In this document: in pieces, positions 6,533 to 20,600 of the stretch
Layout: each line of letters begins with the position of its first letter
Position numbering within the stretch: the first letter of the stretch is position 1
From: Silvimonas sp. JCM 19000
GTDB taxonomy: Bacteria > Pseudomonadota > Gammaproteobacteria > Burkholderiales > Chitinibacteraceae
Length of the DNA stretch: 49,404 nt
NCBI GenBank assembly: GCA_001313065.1
Contig: BBFD01000002.1
Span: 1-49,404 of the forward strand
Direction: 5' to 3'
Program-made: the position numbers and the translations under genes
Notes under the pieces: generated by a model
The model's database searches: none
What the model saw: the letters and a program-made list of their open reading frames with translations, nothing else
What the model was told of the DNA's origin: nothing

Positions 6533-8978
6533 TTAAAGTTTGACGGGTTTTACATTCCAGATGTCTTCGGCGTATTCGCGGATGGTGCGGTCAGACGAGA
6601 ACGGCCCCATGCTGGCGATATTGATTGCCGCCGCGCGGGTCCATGCATCCTGCTTGCGATACAGCGCGTCCACCTTGTCTTGCGTGTCGACATAAGAACG
6701 GTAGTCGGCCAGCAGTTGGTAGTGGTCGCCCCAGTTAACCAGCACATCAAAGATGGTGCGATAGCGTTCGGGATCATCCGGGCTGAATACGCCAGACGCC
6801 AGCATATTCAGCACCTCACGCAGCTCTTCGTCTTCGTCGTAGTACTTGCGCGGGTTGTAGCCTTGGGCGCGCAGCGCTTCGACCTGGGGCGTGGTGTTGC
6901 CGAAGATAAAGATATTGTCGTCGCCCACCGCTTCTTTGATTTCGACGTTGGCACCATCCAGCGTGCCGATGGTCAGCGCGCCGTTGAGGGCAAATTTCAT
7001 ATTGCCGGTGCCGGAGCTTCGGTGCCCGCCAACGAAATCTGCTCCGACAAATCCGCCGCCGGGATGATCAACTCCGCCAGGCTCACGCCATAGTTGGGGA
7101 TGAACACCACTTTCAGCTTGTCGCCCACGTTGGGGTCGTTGTTGATCTTGCGGCCCACGTCGTTGATCAGCTTGATGATGGTTTTGGCCATCTTGTAGGC
7201 CGAAGCCGCTTTGCCGGCAAAGATCACCACGCGCGGCACTACGTCTTTCTCGGGATGCTTCAGGATGCGGTTGTAGCGCGTAATCACGTGCAGCACATTC
7301 AGCAACTGGCGCTTGTATTCGTGGATGCGCTTCACCTGCACATCAAACAAGGAATGTGGATCGACCACCCCGCCCAGCTTGCGCGCGATATGCAAAGCCA
7401 GACGGCGTTTGTTTTCGAACTTGGCGTCGGCGATGGCTTTGGTGAAGGCCGGAAAATCAACGTGTTCGCGCAGTTCGGCCAGCTCATCCAGATTGCCGCG
7501 CCAGGTTTTGCCGATATAGCGATCGATCACGCCCGACAGGGCAGGGTTGGCTTGCGCCAGCCAGCGCCGCGGCGTAATGCCGTTGGTTTTGTTGTTAAAG
7601 CGGCCGGGGAACAGCTCGGCAAAGTCTTTAAAGATGGACTGCACCATCAGTTCGGAGTGCAGCGCCGACACGCCATTGATCTTGTGGCTGGCCACCACGG
7701 CCAACCAGGCCATGCGCACGCGGCGTTCGCCCGACTCGTCGATCAGCGAGATGCGCCGGATCAGCTCGGTATCGCCCTTGTGATGCGCGCGCGTGTCGTC
7801 CAGAAAGCGTTCGTTGATTTCGAAGATCAGCTTCATATGGCGCGGCAGCACGCGGCCGACCAGATCCACCGCCCACGTTTCCAGCGCTTCCTGCATCAGC
7901 GTGTGGTTGGTATAGCTGAAGGTCTTTTGCGTGATGTCCCACGCGTCGTCCCAACTGACTTCGTATTCGTCCACCAGAATACGCATCAGCTCAGGGATGG
8001 CCAGCACCGGTGGGTATCGTTCAGGTGGATCGATACCTTGTCGGGGAATTTGCTGAAGTCATCATCGGTCTGGCGGAAGCGCCGGATGATGTCTTGCAGG
8101 CTGGCTGAGGTAAAGAAGTACTCCTGGCGCAGACGCAGTTCTTTGCCGCCATAGGTGGAGTCATCGGGGTAGAGCACGCGCGACACGTTTTCGGACAAAT
8201 TCTTGTCTTCGACCGCGGCAAAATAATCGCCCTGGTTAAACTTGGTCAGGTTGATTTCATTGGAAGCGCGCGCCGACCACAGCCGCAGCGTGTTGGTGGC
8301 GGTGGTGTCGTAACCGGGGATGATCTGGTCGTGCGCCTGGGCGAATACGTCATGCGTTTCAATCCAGCGCGTGCGATGGTTTTCTTCTTGCAGACGCCCG
8401 CCAAAGCGCACCAGATATTGCACTTCAGGGCGGGCGAATTCCCACGGATAGCCGTAGGCCAGCCAGTAATCGGGCGTCTCGACCTGGTTACCGTCGATGA
8501 TGCGCTGCTTGAACATGCCATAGTCGTAACGGATGCCGTAGCCATAGCCCGGCAGCGCCAGCGTGGCCATCGAATCCAGAAAGCATGCCGCAAGACGGCC
8601 AAGGCCACCGTTGCCGAGTGCGGCATCGGGTTCCAGCTCGACCAGCTCGTTGTAATCCATGCCCAGTTCATCCAGTGCGCCACGCACTTCGTCGTACAGA
8701 CCCAAGGCCAGCAAGGCATTGGTCAGCGCGCGGCCGATCAGGAATTCCATCGAGAGGTAATACACGCGTTTGACGTCTTGCGAATACTGGGCGCGCGTCG
8801 TGCGCATCCAGCGTTCGATCAGGCGGTCGCGCACCGCCAGGAAGGTGGCATTAAGCCAGTCGCGTTGTTGTGCCGAAATCGGATCTTTGCCAATGGCAAA
8901 CACCAGCTTGTTGGCAATCGAGCGCTTGAGCGCGGCAACATCGGTGCCCGGTGAGTCATGGACGAACGACACAGTCAT
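6533..8978 (-). CDS. glgP: Glycogen/maltodextrin phosphorylase
   Basis: 815 residues after repair, the length of E. coli GlgP. It removes glucose units from the non-reducing ends of glycogen as glucose 1-phosphate, using pyridoxal phosphate. The PLP-lysine motif [14 protein letters not shown] is present once one C is restored at about 7013, and [27 protein letters not shown] and [15 protein letters not shown] mark the substrate and phosphate sites. A second break near 8009 (CACCGGTGC for CACCCGGTGC) interrupts [15 protein letters not shown]. It is the last gene of the operon and its start lies 23 bases from the glgA stop, so it is probably translated from the same message. Both breaks are single lost C residues. 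Confidence 0.93.
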
Positions 8979-9001
8979 GTTCGAACTCCAGAAGTTTTTT
9001 G

Positions 9002-10438
9002 TCAGTGAGCCAACAGTCTTTCGTAGAGGTGGTAGTACGAGCGCGCCGAGCTTCCCAGCCAAAGTCTTGTTGCATGGCGTTCTTGCGTACCGCTTTCCAT
9101 TCCTTTTGCTTTGACCATAGCGCAAATGCACGGCGCATGGCGCGGCGAAGATCATTCACATCAAAGTCATTGAACACAAAACCGGTCGCCGTATTGTCGG
9201 CGATATCTTCGAGTGTGCTGTCGACAACGGTATCGGCCAGGCCGCCCACGTGGCGCACCAGTGGCAGCGCGCCGTACTTCAATCCGTAAAGCTGGGTCAG
9301 TCCGCACGGTTCAAAGCGGCTGGGCACTAAAACGACGTCAGCAGCGGCCATGATAGAGTGCGACCACGCTTCGTCATAGCCGATCTGCACGGACACTTGT
9401 CCTGGATCACGCATCCCGGCGGCGCTGAAGGCGCGTTCCAGCTCGGGGTCGCCGGTGCCCAGCAACACAAACTGGCCGCCTGCGGCTACCAGTTCCGGAA
9501 GCAATTCCAGGACCAGATGCAGGCCTTTCTGTTCGGTCAGGCGGCTGACCACGGCAAACAGCGGCGCATCCACATCCGATTGCAGGCTGGTGTGTTCTTG
9601 CAGCGCCACTTTGCAACGCGTTTTGTTCTGCGGCTTGGCCACGCTGTAATTGGCGCCGATCAGCGGGTCGGAATCCGGGTTCCACACCTTGGGATCAACG
9701 CCATTCAGGATGCCGGTCAGATGCCCGCTGCGATCGCGCAACAAGCCATCCAGCCGCAGCCTTGCTCGGGCGTGGTGATTTCGGCGGCATAGGTGGGGCT
9801 GACCGTGGTGATGTGGTCGGCGTAGTACAAGCCAGCCTTCAAAAAAGAAATCTGGCCATGGAACTCAACCCCTTCCACCGAGAAGAAGTCGCCGGGCAAT
9901 TGCAGTTCGCCAAAGTGATGCGGCGCAAACACGCCTGATAAGCCAGGTTGTGAATGGTGAACACCGATTTGGCCGGACGGCCGCGCGCAGCCAGATACGC
10001 GGGCAGCAAGCCAGCGTGCCAGTCATGGCCGTGCACAACTTCGGGGCGCCAGTACGGATCGCGACCGCTGGCCAGCTCCGCGCCCACATAACCCAGCAAT
10101 GCAAAGCGCAGATGGTTATCCGAATACGGTTCCTGGCGCGGGTCCATATACGGATTGCCGCTGCGGTTGTACAACGACGGCGCGTCTATCACGTACACGC
10201 CAGATGCGTGTCGGGCAGGTGGCCATACAGCAAGCGCACCGGGCCGGCAAAGGTATCGAATTCAGCGACCACGCCTTCTTCGACCAGGCCATTACGAATG
10301 GCCGGAAAGCCCGGCAACAGCACGCGCACATCGGCGCCCAGTTCTTGCAAGGCCAGCGGCAATGCGCCGGTTACATCAGCCAGGCCGCCAGTTTTTTAAT
10401 AGGGGAAAGAGTTCGGAGCAGACGTGCAGAACCAGCAT
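9002..10438 (-). CDS. glgA: Glycogen synthase (ADP-glucose)
   Basis: About 479 residues after repair (E. coli GlgA 477). This GT5 enzyme transfers glucose from ADP-glucose to the growing alpha-1,4-glucan. The N-terminal ADP-glucose binding motif [13 protein letters not shown] is split by a T6 run (10392-10397, minus-strand A6). Further motifs are [50 protein letters not shown] and the GT5 signature [17 protein letters not shown] with its catalytic Glu. Five breaks occur: one extra A near 10395, and single lost bases near 10203, 9932, 9757 and 9043. All are simple run-length changes and no motif is missing, so I consider the gene functional. It lies between glgC and glgP. Confidence 0.92.
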
Positions 10439-10546
10439 GGTCGGTTTCCTTGGTCGCGAAGAGCGGGAGATCTACAGAATGACGCCCATATCGGAGTCTG
10501 CGCCGCACAACGGCAGCAGACCCGGATACAGGCGTAGCACAGCGCA

Positions 10547-10577
10547 CCACCCCGCCCAGCATACGCAGGCGGGGTGG
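10547..10577 (-). terminator. Hairpin between glgC and glgA
   Basis: Perfect 10-bp stem CCACCCCGCC / GGCGGGGTGG with an 11-base loop, just after the glgC stop. With no T tract it may attenuate transcription or stabilise the upstream message rather than end it. Confidence 0.5.
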
Positions 10578-10585
10578 CAAAGACT

Positions 10586-11863
10586 TTACAGCGCGGCGAG
10601 CATGTCTTTGGTGACCAGCACAATGCCGCCTTCCGAGCGATGGAAACGGCGCTTGTCTTCTTCAACATTCTCGCCAATCACCATGCCTTCCGGATGGTGC
10701 AACCGCGGTCGATGACGCAACGGCGCAGACGCGCCGAGCGGCCGATGGTGACGTCCGGCAGAATCACCGCCGAATCCACCGTGCAGAACGAATGCACGCG
10801 CACCTTGTTAAACAGCACCGAATTCAGCACCAACGAGCCGCTGACGATACAACCGCCCGACACCAGCGAATTGAGCGTCATGCCGTGGCTGCCGTTGCGA
10901 TCCTGCACAAACTTGGCCGGCGGCAGTTGTTCCTGATAGCTCCAGATCGGCCAGTCCTGGTCGTACACATCCAGTTCCGGGGTGACCGAGGCCAGGTCGA
11001 GGTTGGCTTTCCAGTAGGCATCGACGGTACCGACATCACGCCAGTAGGCCGGGCCCGACGGGTCGCTCGACACGCAGGACAAATCAAATGGATGCGCAAT
11101 GGCGGCGCCTTCCAGCACCGCTTTCGGGATCAGATCTTTACCGAAGTCATGCGCTGACTTGTCGTCTTCGATGTCTTTTTTTTCCAGCAGCTGATACATG
11201 TAATCGGCATCGAATACATAGATCCCCATGGACGCCAGCGCCACTTCGGGCTTGCCGGGCATGGGCGGTGGGTCCGCCGGTTTTTTCCACAAAGTCGATG
11301 ATCTTGCGATATTCGTCGATATGGATCACACCAAACGCAGTGGCTTCTTCGCGCGGTACTTCAATACACGCCACGGTGCACTTGGCGCCTTGCTCAACGT
11401 GGTCGAGCAGCATGCGCGAGTAATCCATCTTGTAGATGTGATCACCGGCCAGAATCACGACATATTCCGGGCGGTAGCTGCGGATGATGTCCAGGTTCTG
11501 ATACACCGCATCGGCAGTGCCGCGATACCAGTGTTCTTCGTCTATACGTTGCTGCGCGGGCAGCAAGTCGATGAACTCGTTCATCTCGTTGCGCAAGAAC
11601 GACCAACCGCGTTGCAGATGGCGCAACAGGCTGTGCGACTTGTATTGCGTAATCACGCCGATGCGACGGATGCCCGAGTTCAGGCAGTTGGAAAGCGCAA
11701 AGTCGATAATGCGGAACTTGCCGCCGAAATGCACCGCTGGCTTGGCGCGGTGGTCGGTCAGGGCTTTCAGGCGCGAGCCGCGTCCACCCGCGAGCACCAG
11801 TGCCACCGATTTATTCGGCAACTGCCGGGCCAGGGTGATTTTGTCCATGATGGGGTACTGCAT
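10586..11863 (-). CDS. glgC: Glucose-1-phosphate adenylyltransferase
   Basis: About 425 residues. It makes ADP-glucose from glucose 1-phosphate and ATP, the committed step of bacterial glycogen synthesis. Visible motifs are the nucleotide-binding loop [41 protein letters not shown] and [14 protein letters not shown], then the C-terminal left-handed beta-helix repeats. The start at 11863 is preceded by GGAG. Two breaks: T6 at 11281-11286 (one extra, within FVEKPADPPP) and a lost C near 10697 (GCTIPEGMVIG). The family is allosterically controlled; effector specificity cannot be read here. It is the fourth gene of the operon. Confidence 0.93.
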
Positions 11864-11918
11864 GGTGTTCTCCACGTGTTGCGGGTGTGCGCCCATAGTT
11901 AGCGTCCTGCTACTGGTT

Positions 11919-13545
<1,627 letters not shown>

Positions 13546-13549
<4 letters not shown>

Positions 13550-15640
13550 CGTTTTGCTTCCGTTGAAATGTCACAGTTTTGATCCAGCGTGCGCGTCAAT
13601 ATCGTCATGCTGCGCGCGCTGGCACGATATTCGTCTTGATGTGCGCCGGTCTGCCTGTCGTGCGCGCTGTCCAGTTCCACGCACCAGTCGCCAGGAGGCA
13701 GGCGGAATTCAATCTGGTGGGCGGAGCCATTGCACAGAATCAGGAATTCGCCGCACAGCAAAATGCCCATGGCGCGGGCGGCGTTGTCTTCCCAATCGTG
13801 CTGGCGCAAAGGCCCGCCCGACGGGTTTAGCCATTGCACATCGTATTCGCCACTGCTGGCGTCGGGCGTATCTTGCCACCACAGGCCCGATTGCAGCGCA
13901 TGGCAACGCCGGCGCAATCGCAGCAGGGCGGCAACAAAATCAATCTGGTTCTGGTCGGCATGCGGCCAGTCCAGCCAGGTGGTGGCGTTGTCCTGGCAAT
14001 AGGCGTTGTTATTGCCTTGCTGGCTGTGGCCGAATTCATCGCCCGCCAACAGCATCGGCGTGCCTTGCGCCAGTAACAAAGATGCCAACAAGGCGCGGCG
14101 CGAACGTTCGCGCAGCAACAGTACATCGGCATCGTCGGTGGGGCCTTCCACGCCGCAATTCCACGACTGGTTTTCGTTATGGCCGTCGCGGTTATGTTCG
14201 CCGTTGGCGTCGTTATGCTTCTGGTTGTAGCTGGTCAGGTCGGCCAGGGTAAAACCATCGTGCGCCGTGATCAGATTGACGGACGCATACGGTTTGCGGC
14301 CGCGGCGCTGAAAAATATCGCTCGATGCCGCCAGCCGTTGCGCCAACTGGCCGCGGTTAACGCCGTCGTGCAGCCAGAAGCGGCGTAGCGAATCGCGAAA
14401 CTGGTCGTTCCATTCGGCCCAACCGGCGGGAAATTGCCCCAGCTGGTAGCCATCGGGGCCGATATCCCACGGCTCGGCGATCAGTTTGACGCGCGACAAC
14501 AGCGGGTCTTGCGCCAGCGCGGCAAACACGCCCGCCTGCGTCGAGAAGCGGCCATTAGCGCGGCCCAGCACCGGCGCCAGATCAAAGCGGAAGCCATCCA
14601 CGTGGCATTCGCTGACCCAGTAACGCAGGCTGTCCATCAACAACTGCAACATGCGCGGCTCACCCAGGTTGAGCGTGTTGCCGCAGCCGGTCCAGTTCTG
14701 ATATTCGCCGTTGCTGCCCAGATGGTAGTAAGCCGCGTTGTCGATGCCACGCAGCGACAGCGTCGGGCCCAATTCGTCCAGTTCGGCGGTGTGGTTGAAC
14801 ACCACATCCAGAATCACTTCGATGCCGGCCTGATGCAGCGCTTTGACCATATCGCGGAATTCAGACAGCGGGGTGGTGTTGGCGCGGCCGGACCAGAAAC
14901 GCGGTTCCAGCGCCATAAACGCCAGCGGGTTATAGCCCCAGTAATTGCGCAGATTCATGCGCTGCAAGCGCGGCTCGTCGGCGTGCATGGTTACCGGCAT
15001 CAGTTCCAGCGCGGTAATGCCCAGCTTTTGCAGATAAGCAATCATGGCCGGATGCGCGATCGCGGCGTAGCTACCGCGCAACTCGCCGGGGATATCCGGA
15101 TGTTGCATGGTCAGGCCGCGCGGATGCGCTTCGTAGATCACCGTCTGGGCCCACGGATGGTCCAGCGGTACATCGCCTTCCCAGTCATAGGGTTCATCGA
15201 TCACCCGGCTTTGGGTGCCAGTTCGCCGCTATCAAGCGGATCGGGCTGGCCGGGTTTACTCAGTCTTCGCCGTTAAAGGCGGGATGATCCAGCGCACGGC
15301 CGACCACGGCGCGCGCATACGGATCCAGCAATAATTTGGCCGGATTATGGCGCTGGCCATGCAGCGGCGCGTATTCGCCATGCACGCGATAGCCATACAA
15401 CACGCCTGCTTTGCCGCGCGGCAGATAACCGTGCCAGACGCCATTGTCGTTGCCGGGCAGATCAAAACGTTGCAGCTCATTGCCGCCGTGCTCGTCATAC
15501 AAACACAACTCCACCCGCGTGGCATTGCCCGCATACACGGCAAAGTTGATCCCGCCCGCATCCAGCGACGCGCCTAAAGGCCAGGCGGAGCCGGTTTGCA
15601 GCTTGTCGATGGTCTGGGGGGCGGTCTGGCCGAGCGGCAT
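13546..15640 (-). CDS. glgX: Glycogen debranching enzyme (GH13 isoamylase type)
   Basis: About 698 residues. It hydrolyses alpha-1,6 branches of phosphorylase-limit glycogen. The N-terminal CBM48 segment includes [20 protein letters not shown] and the catalytic barrel has the nucleophile [13 protein letters not shown], the acid [16 protein letters not shown] and the HD motif [12 protein letters not shown]. Two single lost bases, near 15263 and 15210, break the linker between the two parts; repair gives [20 protein letters not shown] followed by [12 protein letters not shown]. The stop overlaps the pgm start; the start lies 3 bases from the glgB stop. At about 40 residues longer than E. coli GlgX it has a slightly extended linker. 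Confidence 0.92.
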
Positions 15641-15643
15641 CGT

Positions 15644-17821
15644 TTATCCCACGCGCTTCAGGTAGATCGTGGCCAGCGGCGGCACGGTCAGGCTCAGGGA
15701 TTGCGCGTGACCATGGGCACCGATGGCGTCGGTGTGGACTTCGGCGTTGCCGAGATTGCTGCCGCAGTAATGCCCGGCATCGGTATTGAGCACTTCCACA
15801 TAACGGCCCGCCAGCGGCACGCCGATACGGTAGTCATAGCGCGGCACCGGGGTGAAGTTGCTCAGTACGATGATCTGGTCATTCGGGTCCTCGGCGTGGC
15901 GGATAAACGAAAACACCGAGTTTTCGCCATCGTCATGCGCAATCCAGCTGAAACCGGCGCCGTCAAAATCCACCTGGTACAGGGCTGGATTGGTTTTGTA
16001 GGTGGTGTTGAGATCGCGCACCAGATCGTGCACGCCGCGATGCCAGTCGATATCCAGCAAATGCCAGTCGAGACTGCTGTCGTGGTTCCACTCGGCGCCC
16101 TGGGCAAATTCGCCGCCCATAAACAGCAGCTTCTTGCCCGGGTGCGCCCACATAAAGCCGTAATACGCGCGCAGGTTGGCAAACTTCTGCCAGGTATCGC
16201 CCGGCATGCGCGCAATCAACGAGCCTTTGCCGTGCACCACTTCGTCATGCGACAGCGGCAGCACAAAGTTTTCGTTAAACGCATACACCATGCCAAACGT
16301 CATCTTGTGGTGATGATATTTGCGATGAATCGGGTCGGTGCCCATGTATTCGAGCGTGTCGTGCATCCAGCCCATATTCCACTTGTAGTGGAAACCCAGG
16401 CCACCCATCTCGGGCGGGCGTGATACGGCGGGGAAAGCGGTCGATTCTTCGGCAGAGGTGATGGCTTCGGGGCGGTTGCTGCCGACGATGCTGTTCATGC
16501 GCTTGAGGAACTCGATGGCCTCCAGATTCTCGCGGCCGCCAAATTCATTGGGCACCCATTCGCCTTCTTTACGGCTGTAATCGCGATACAACATCGAGGC
16601 CACGGCATCCACACGCAGGCCATCCACGCCGTAGCGTTCAATCCAGTACAGCGCATTGCCGGTCAGGTAGTTGCTGACTTCGCGCCGACCGTAGTTATAA
16701 ATCAGCGTGTTCCAGTCCTGATGAAAGCCTTCGCGGGGATCGGCGTGTTCATACAAATGCGTGCCGTCGAACATGGCCAGGCCATGCGCATCGCTGGGGA
16801 AATGCCCCGGCACCCAATCCAGGATCATGCCGATGCCATTGGCGTGGGCGGTTTCGACCAGGTAACGGAAATCTTCCGGCGTGCCAAAGCGCGAGGTGGG
16901 CGCGTACATGCCCAGCGGCTGGTAGCCCAGGAGCCATCAAATGGATGCTCGTTGATTGGCAGTAATTCCAGATGAGTAAAGCCGAGGTCTTTAACGTACG
17001 ACACCAGTTGATCGGCCAGCTCGCGATAACTGAGCCAACGATTGCCTTCTTCCGGCACGCGCCGCCATGAGCCAGATGCACTTCATAAATCGACATCGGC
17101 GCATTCAAGGCATTGGCTTGCTTGCGTTGTTCGGTCGGTTCAATCCACGCCGGCAGTCTGGCCACGCACGACGCCGTGCTCGGTCGCAATTCGGCCGAGA
17201 AACCATACGGATCGGCTTTTAAAAAAACACATGGCCGTTGGCATCGCGGATTTCGTATTTAAAGTTTTGTCCGATCTGGGCATTGGGCACGAACAATTCC
17301 CACACCCCGGCTTCGGCGCGCAAACGCATGGGATGGCGGCGGCATCCCAGAAATTGAATTCGCCCACCACCGATACCCGGCGCGCGTTCGCGCCCAGACG
17401 GCGAAGGCCACACCGCCAACGCCTTCCAGCGTGGTGGGGTGACTGCCGAGCGCTCAAACGGCCGCATATGCGTGCCTTCGGCCAGCAACCAGACATCGAC
17501 ATCACCCAGCAGGGGCCAAAGCGATAAGCGTCTTCCAGTTCCACGGCGCCATCGGGCCAGGTCACTTTCAGACGATACGGAAACCGGTTTTTTTTACGGC
17601 GCGGGATGGGGCCGGCAAAAAAAGCCGCGCTCATCCACCTATGTAGTGCGGCAATTTTTTTTGCCGGCGGTATCCACCACCACCACTTCGGTTGCACCGG
17701 GCTGCAAGGTGCGCACCACCAAGCCATCTTCGACGCTATGCAAACCCAGAACAGAAAACGGATCGGCGTGCGTTCCGGCAAATAACGCATCGATGGCGAC
17801 GGTATCCACGTAGTGCGGCAT
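15644..17821 (-). CDS. glgB: 1,4-alpha-glucan branching enzyme
   Basis: About 725 residues (E. coli GlgB 728). It creates alpha-1,6 branches. The C-terminal 420 residues are intact: [20 protein letters not shown] with the nucleophile Asp, [17 protein letters not shown] with the acid Glu, and [16 protein letters not shown]. The N-terminal 300 residues, up to about 16905, are split by at least eight frame changes, many at T8/A7 runs (17590s, 17620s, 17655, 17220). The pieces still spell the two N-terminal modules: [37 protein letters not shown] and [13 protein letters not shown]. First gene of the operon; the promoter region lies at 17864-17892. Confidence 0.92.
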
Positions 17822-17863
17822 GGCGTTGTTCTCTTTTTTAGCGGTGTGCAGCGGCGAATCCTG

Positions 17864-17892
17864 ATTAGCAAACCAGGCGCTTGCGCTTGCAA
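17864..17892 (-). promoter_or_regulatory. Candidate sigma-70 promoter of the glycogen operon
   Basis: On the minus strand TTGCAA (17892-17887), a 17-base spacer and GCTAAT (17869-17864) lie about 43 bases before the glgB start. Each hexamer matches 4 of 6 consensus positions. The leader before the ATG carries only a weak AAAGAGAA ribosome site. Confidence 0.4.
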
Positions 17893-18516
17893 CAGTAAAT
17901 TATTTATCGCCAGTATGAAAGCTGGCTGGCGCTTTATCCCAGCACGACGGCAGAGATATATAAGTTTCTGCTGTTAAAGCTGGACTTTAAAACCGTGACG
18001 GTGATCGGTCGGTGATGAGGTGATGCAGCATAAAGCGCGCTGCAAAACTGCGAGGATGGTAAAGGAGAGCGGTCGGCGCTTCTGCCGGGTGTTCGCCTAC
18101 AAAGCGCGTGTTTGTTGGATTGCGGCAGGTGCGGCCCGCGTCCCGACGCTGTGGGCGGTCGGGCAGGCATTGCCGTTTGGGGCCGGATGGCGCAACCGGC
18201 AGATGATCAAAAAAAGCGAGAAATTGCTTTGCTTACAAAGCGCTAGAAAACTCCGGCAGGTAATGAGCTGGCGCAGTCATACATGACGGTCTTTTTTTTA
18301 AGCCGAATTAAGGTGCTGTAATTTTCGCTTTGAGCCGGTTTTAAAACCGGTTTGTTGCAGCGTGAAGCCCGGCTTTGCAATCAAGGTTAATTGCATTGCT
18401 GATATGAGTAATAAGCCGGTGATTAATCAGTAGCAGGCAAAAAAAACCGCAGCCGCCACTCGGAGCCAGGTGACGCAACCGTCGCGGCATGAGCGCAATC
18501 GCGCCGATCCGGCACA
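17893..18516. other. Gene-free 0.6 kb between glgB and the LysR gene
   Basis: I find no frame with a recognisable product. The stretch becomes A/T-rich from about 18290 to 18440, unlike its surroundings, and contains the perfect palindrome at 18335-18350. TACAAAGCGC occurs twice (about 18099 and 18233). It probably holds control sequences for glgB and the 3' end of the LysR message. Confidence 0.5.
18335..18350. repeat. Perfect 16-bp palindrome
   Basis: CCGGTTTTAAAACCGG, followed by TTTGTTG. It may be a terminator stem with a minimal loop or a protein-binding site. Confidence 0.6.
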
Positions 18517-19466
18517 TCAGGCTGACGGTGGTGCGCAGGCGACGGTGACTGGCGCGATGTCATCGACGCGTGCCGCTAGCTGTGCCACCAGCAGATCGAC
18601 CGCAACCCGGATACGCGGCGGCAAATGCGGCGTTTTGCGCCAGACCGCATAAGCGTGATGCGCCACCCCCTGATGCTGCGGTAATACGCGCACCAGATGC
18701 CCGGCGCGTACGGCATTACGCACCAGCCAGCATGGCAAAAAAACGCAATGCCGAGCCCGGCGCTGGCGGCGTCGCCCAAGGCCTGCAAGTCGTCCATCAA
18801 GATTTGATGTGGCGGCAGGATCTGGCGCACGCTGCCGTCATCGTGCGGAAACGCCCAGGCTTTAGGCCCGTTGCTGTACTTATAAAGCAGTCCGGCATGA
18901 CGCTCGACCTCACCCAGCCCGGCAGGCATGCCGTGCTGCGCCAGCCATTGGGGTGCGGCATACAAATACATGCGATGCGTGGCGATGGGGCGCGCAATCA
19001 GATCGGGATAGTCTGGCAGCGGGCCGTTGCGGATGGCCAGATCGAAACCATCCTCGGCCAGATCGACCACGCGATCGCTAAACGAGAGTTCCAGCGTTAA
19101 ATCGGGATGCTGCGCCGTCAATTGCAGCAGCAGAGGCGCCACGCACAAGCGCCCGAACAAAACCGGCATCGATACGCGCAAACGCCCACTGACTTGCTGC
19201 CGGCCCGATTCGAGCATGGCCGTGGCGCTGCGGATTTCCTCAAGCGCCCGCAAGCAGCGTTCATAAAACACGCTGCCATCGGCAGTGAGCTGCTGGCTGC
19301 GCGTGGTGCGATGAAACAAACGTACGCCCAGCCGCTGTTCCAGCCGGGCAACGGTTTTGCCAACCGCTGAACGCGTCAGATGCAGGCGGCTGGCCGCTTC
19401 GGCAAAGCTGCCGGACTCGACGGCGGTGACGAACACGGGAATATCTTTAAACGTTTCGCTCATCAC
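18517..19466 (-). CDS. LysR-family transcriptional regulator
   Basis: About 315 residues. The N-terminal winged helix-turn-helix reads FVTAVESGSFAEAASRLHLT then SAVGKTVARLEQRLGVRLFH, and the effector domain begins at about residue 90 (VSGRLRVSMPVLFGRLCVAP). A7 at 18737-18743 breaks the frame; the other frame continues LPCWLVRNAVRAGHLVRVLP and ends with APVTVACAPPSA. It faces away from the oxidoreductase gene at 19569 with about 100 bases between them, the common arrangement in which a LysR protein controls its divergent neighbour. The closest recognisable subgroup is the DhcR/YhjC-like set of regulators for oxidoreductases. ATGATG offers two adjacent starts. Confidence 0.85.
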
Positions 19467-19568
19467 CTTGGTTCCTGCGCGGATGCAATGGCCGGAAATT
19501 TTATCGCCACTGGTGCGGCATGGGCAACGATATGCTGGCTTCGACGTTTTTTAAACCGGAGTCTGACC

Positions 19569-20596
19569 ATGTTTCGCTGGACCATGAGCGCCCTCGGGCG
19601 CGATCAACTTATCTATACCGAAGCAGCTATCCCGCAACCCGGACCGGGGCAGATCCGGGTCAAGGTGCACGCGGTATCGCTCAATTATCGCGACAAGCTG
19701 GTAATCGAAACCGGCATGGGTCTGCCTTTGCCCCAACCGTTTATTCCGGCCTCGGATATGGCGGGTGTGGTCGATGCCGTGGGGCCAGGGGCGACGCGCT
19801 TTGCGCCAGGTGCGCGGGTGATCTCGAACTTTGCCCCGGGCTGGATAGACGGCAAGCCGCACGGCAGCGGGCGCGATCCTGGCTATCACTCGCTGGGCGG
19901 GCGCGAACAAGGCGTGCTGGCGGAATATATCGTGCTCGATGAGGACTGGCTCAGCGCCGCGCCCACGAGTCTGAGCGACGCCGAAGCCAGCACTTTGCCG
20001 TGCGCCGCGCTCACCGCCTGGTTTGCGTTGGTGGAACTGGGTCGCTTGCAGTCTGGCGAAACCGTGTTGGTACAGGGCACCGGCGGGGTGGCCATGTTTG
20101 GCTTGCAGATTGCACATGCCTTGGGCGCCACAGTGTTGGTGACCTCGGGCGACGCGGCCAAATTGCAACGCGCGCTGGCGCTGGGCGCGGCGCATGGCAT
20201 CCAGCGCCATCAGATCGACTGGGCAGATGCGGCGCTGGAATTGACCGGTAATGTGGGGTCGATCACGTGCTTGATACCGTCGGCGGCGGCAATCTGGCCC
20301 AGTCCTTGCGCGCGGTGGCGGTGGCGGGCCGGGTTTCGCTGATCGGGGTGCTGGATGGTTTTGATGTGTCTGGCCCGGCCGCACCGTTCCTGCTTAAACA
20401 GATTACGGTGCAGGGCATTACGGTTGGCCATCGCCGCGCGCTGGAAGATCTGGTGCGCTTTATCGACGCGCACCAGATCAAGCCGGTGATTGACCATCAG
20501 TATCGTTTTGCTGAGTTGCCGCAAGCGCTGGACCATCTGGACCGCGGTGCCTTTGGCAAGATCGTGCTGGTGCCTGAGTCGACGCCAGGCCAGTAA
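19569..20596 (+). CDS. Zinc-free MDR-family NAD(P)H:quinone oxidoreductase-like protein
   Basis: About 342 residues. The GroES-like N-terminal half contains [17 protein letters not shown] and [20 protein letters not shown]; the Rossmann half contains [20 protein letters not shown] and, after a break at about 20254 (one G lost in GTGGGG), [20 protein letters not shown]. The zinc ligands of classical alcohol dehydrogenases are absent, so it belongs to the quinone reductase/enoyl reductase branch. The substrate is unknown. It is divergent from the LysR gene, which probably regulates it. A strong hairpin follows. Confidence 0.85.
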
Positions 20597-20600
20597 GCAA

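Noticed and set aside
15644..17821. glgB as a pseudogene
   Set aside because: All N-terminal modules are encoded in order in alternating frames and every break sits at a run-length site; the rest of the operon and the catalytic domain are intact.
17934..18286. Short frames on both strands between glgB and the LysR gene
   Set aside because: Products are Arg/Pro-rich or without any motif, and the frames have no ribosome sites.
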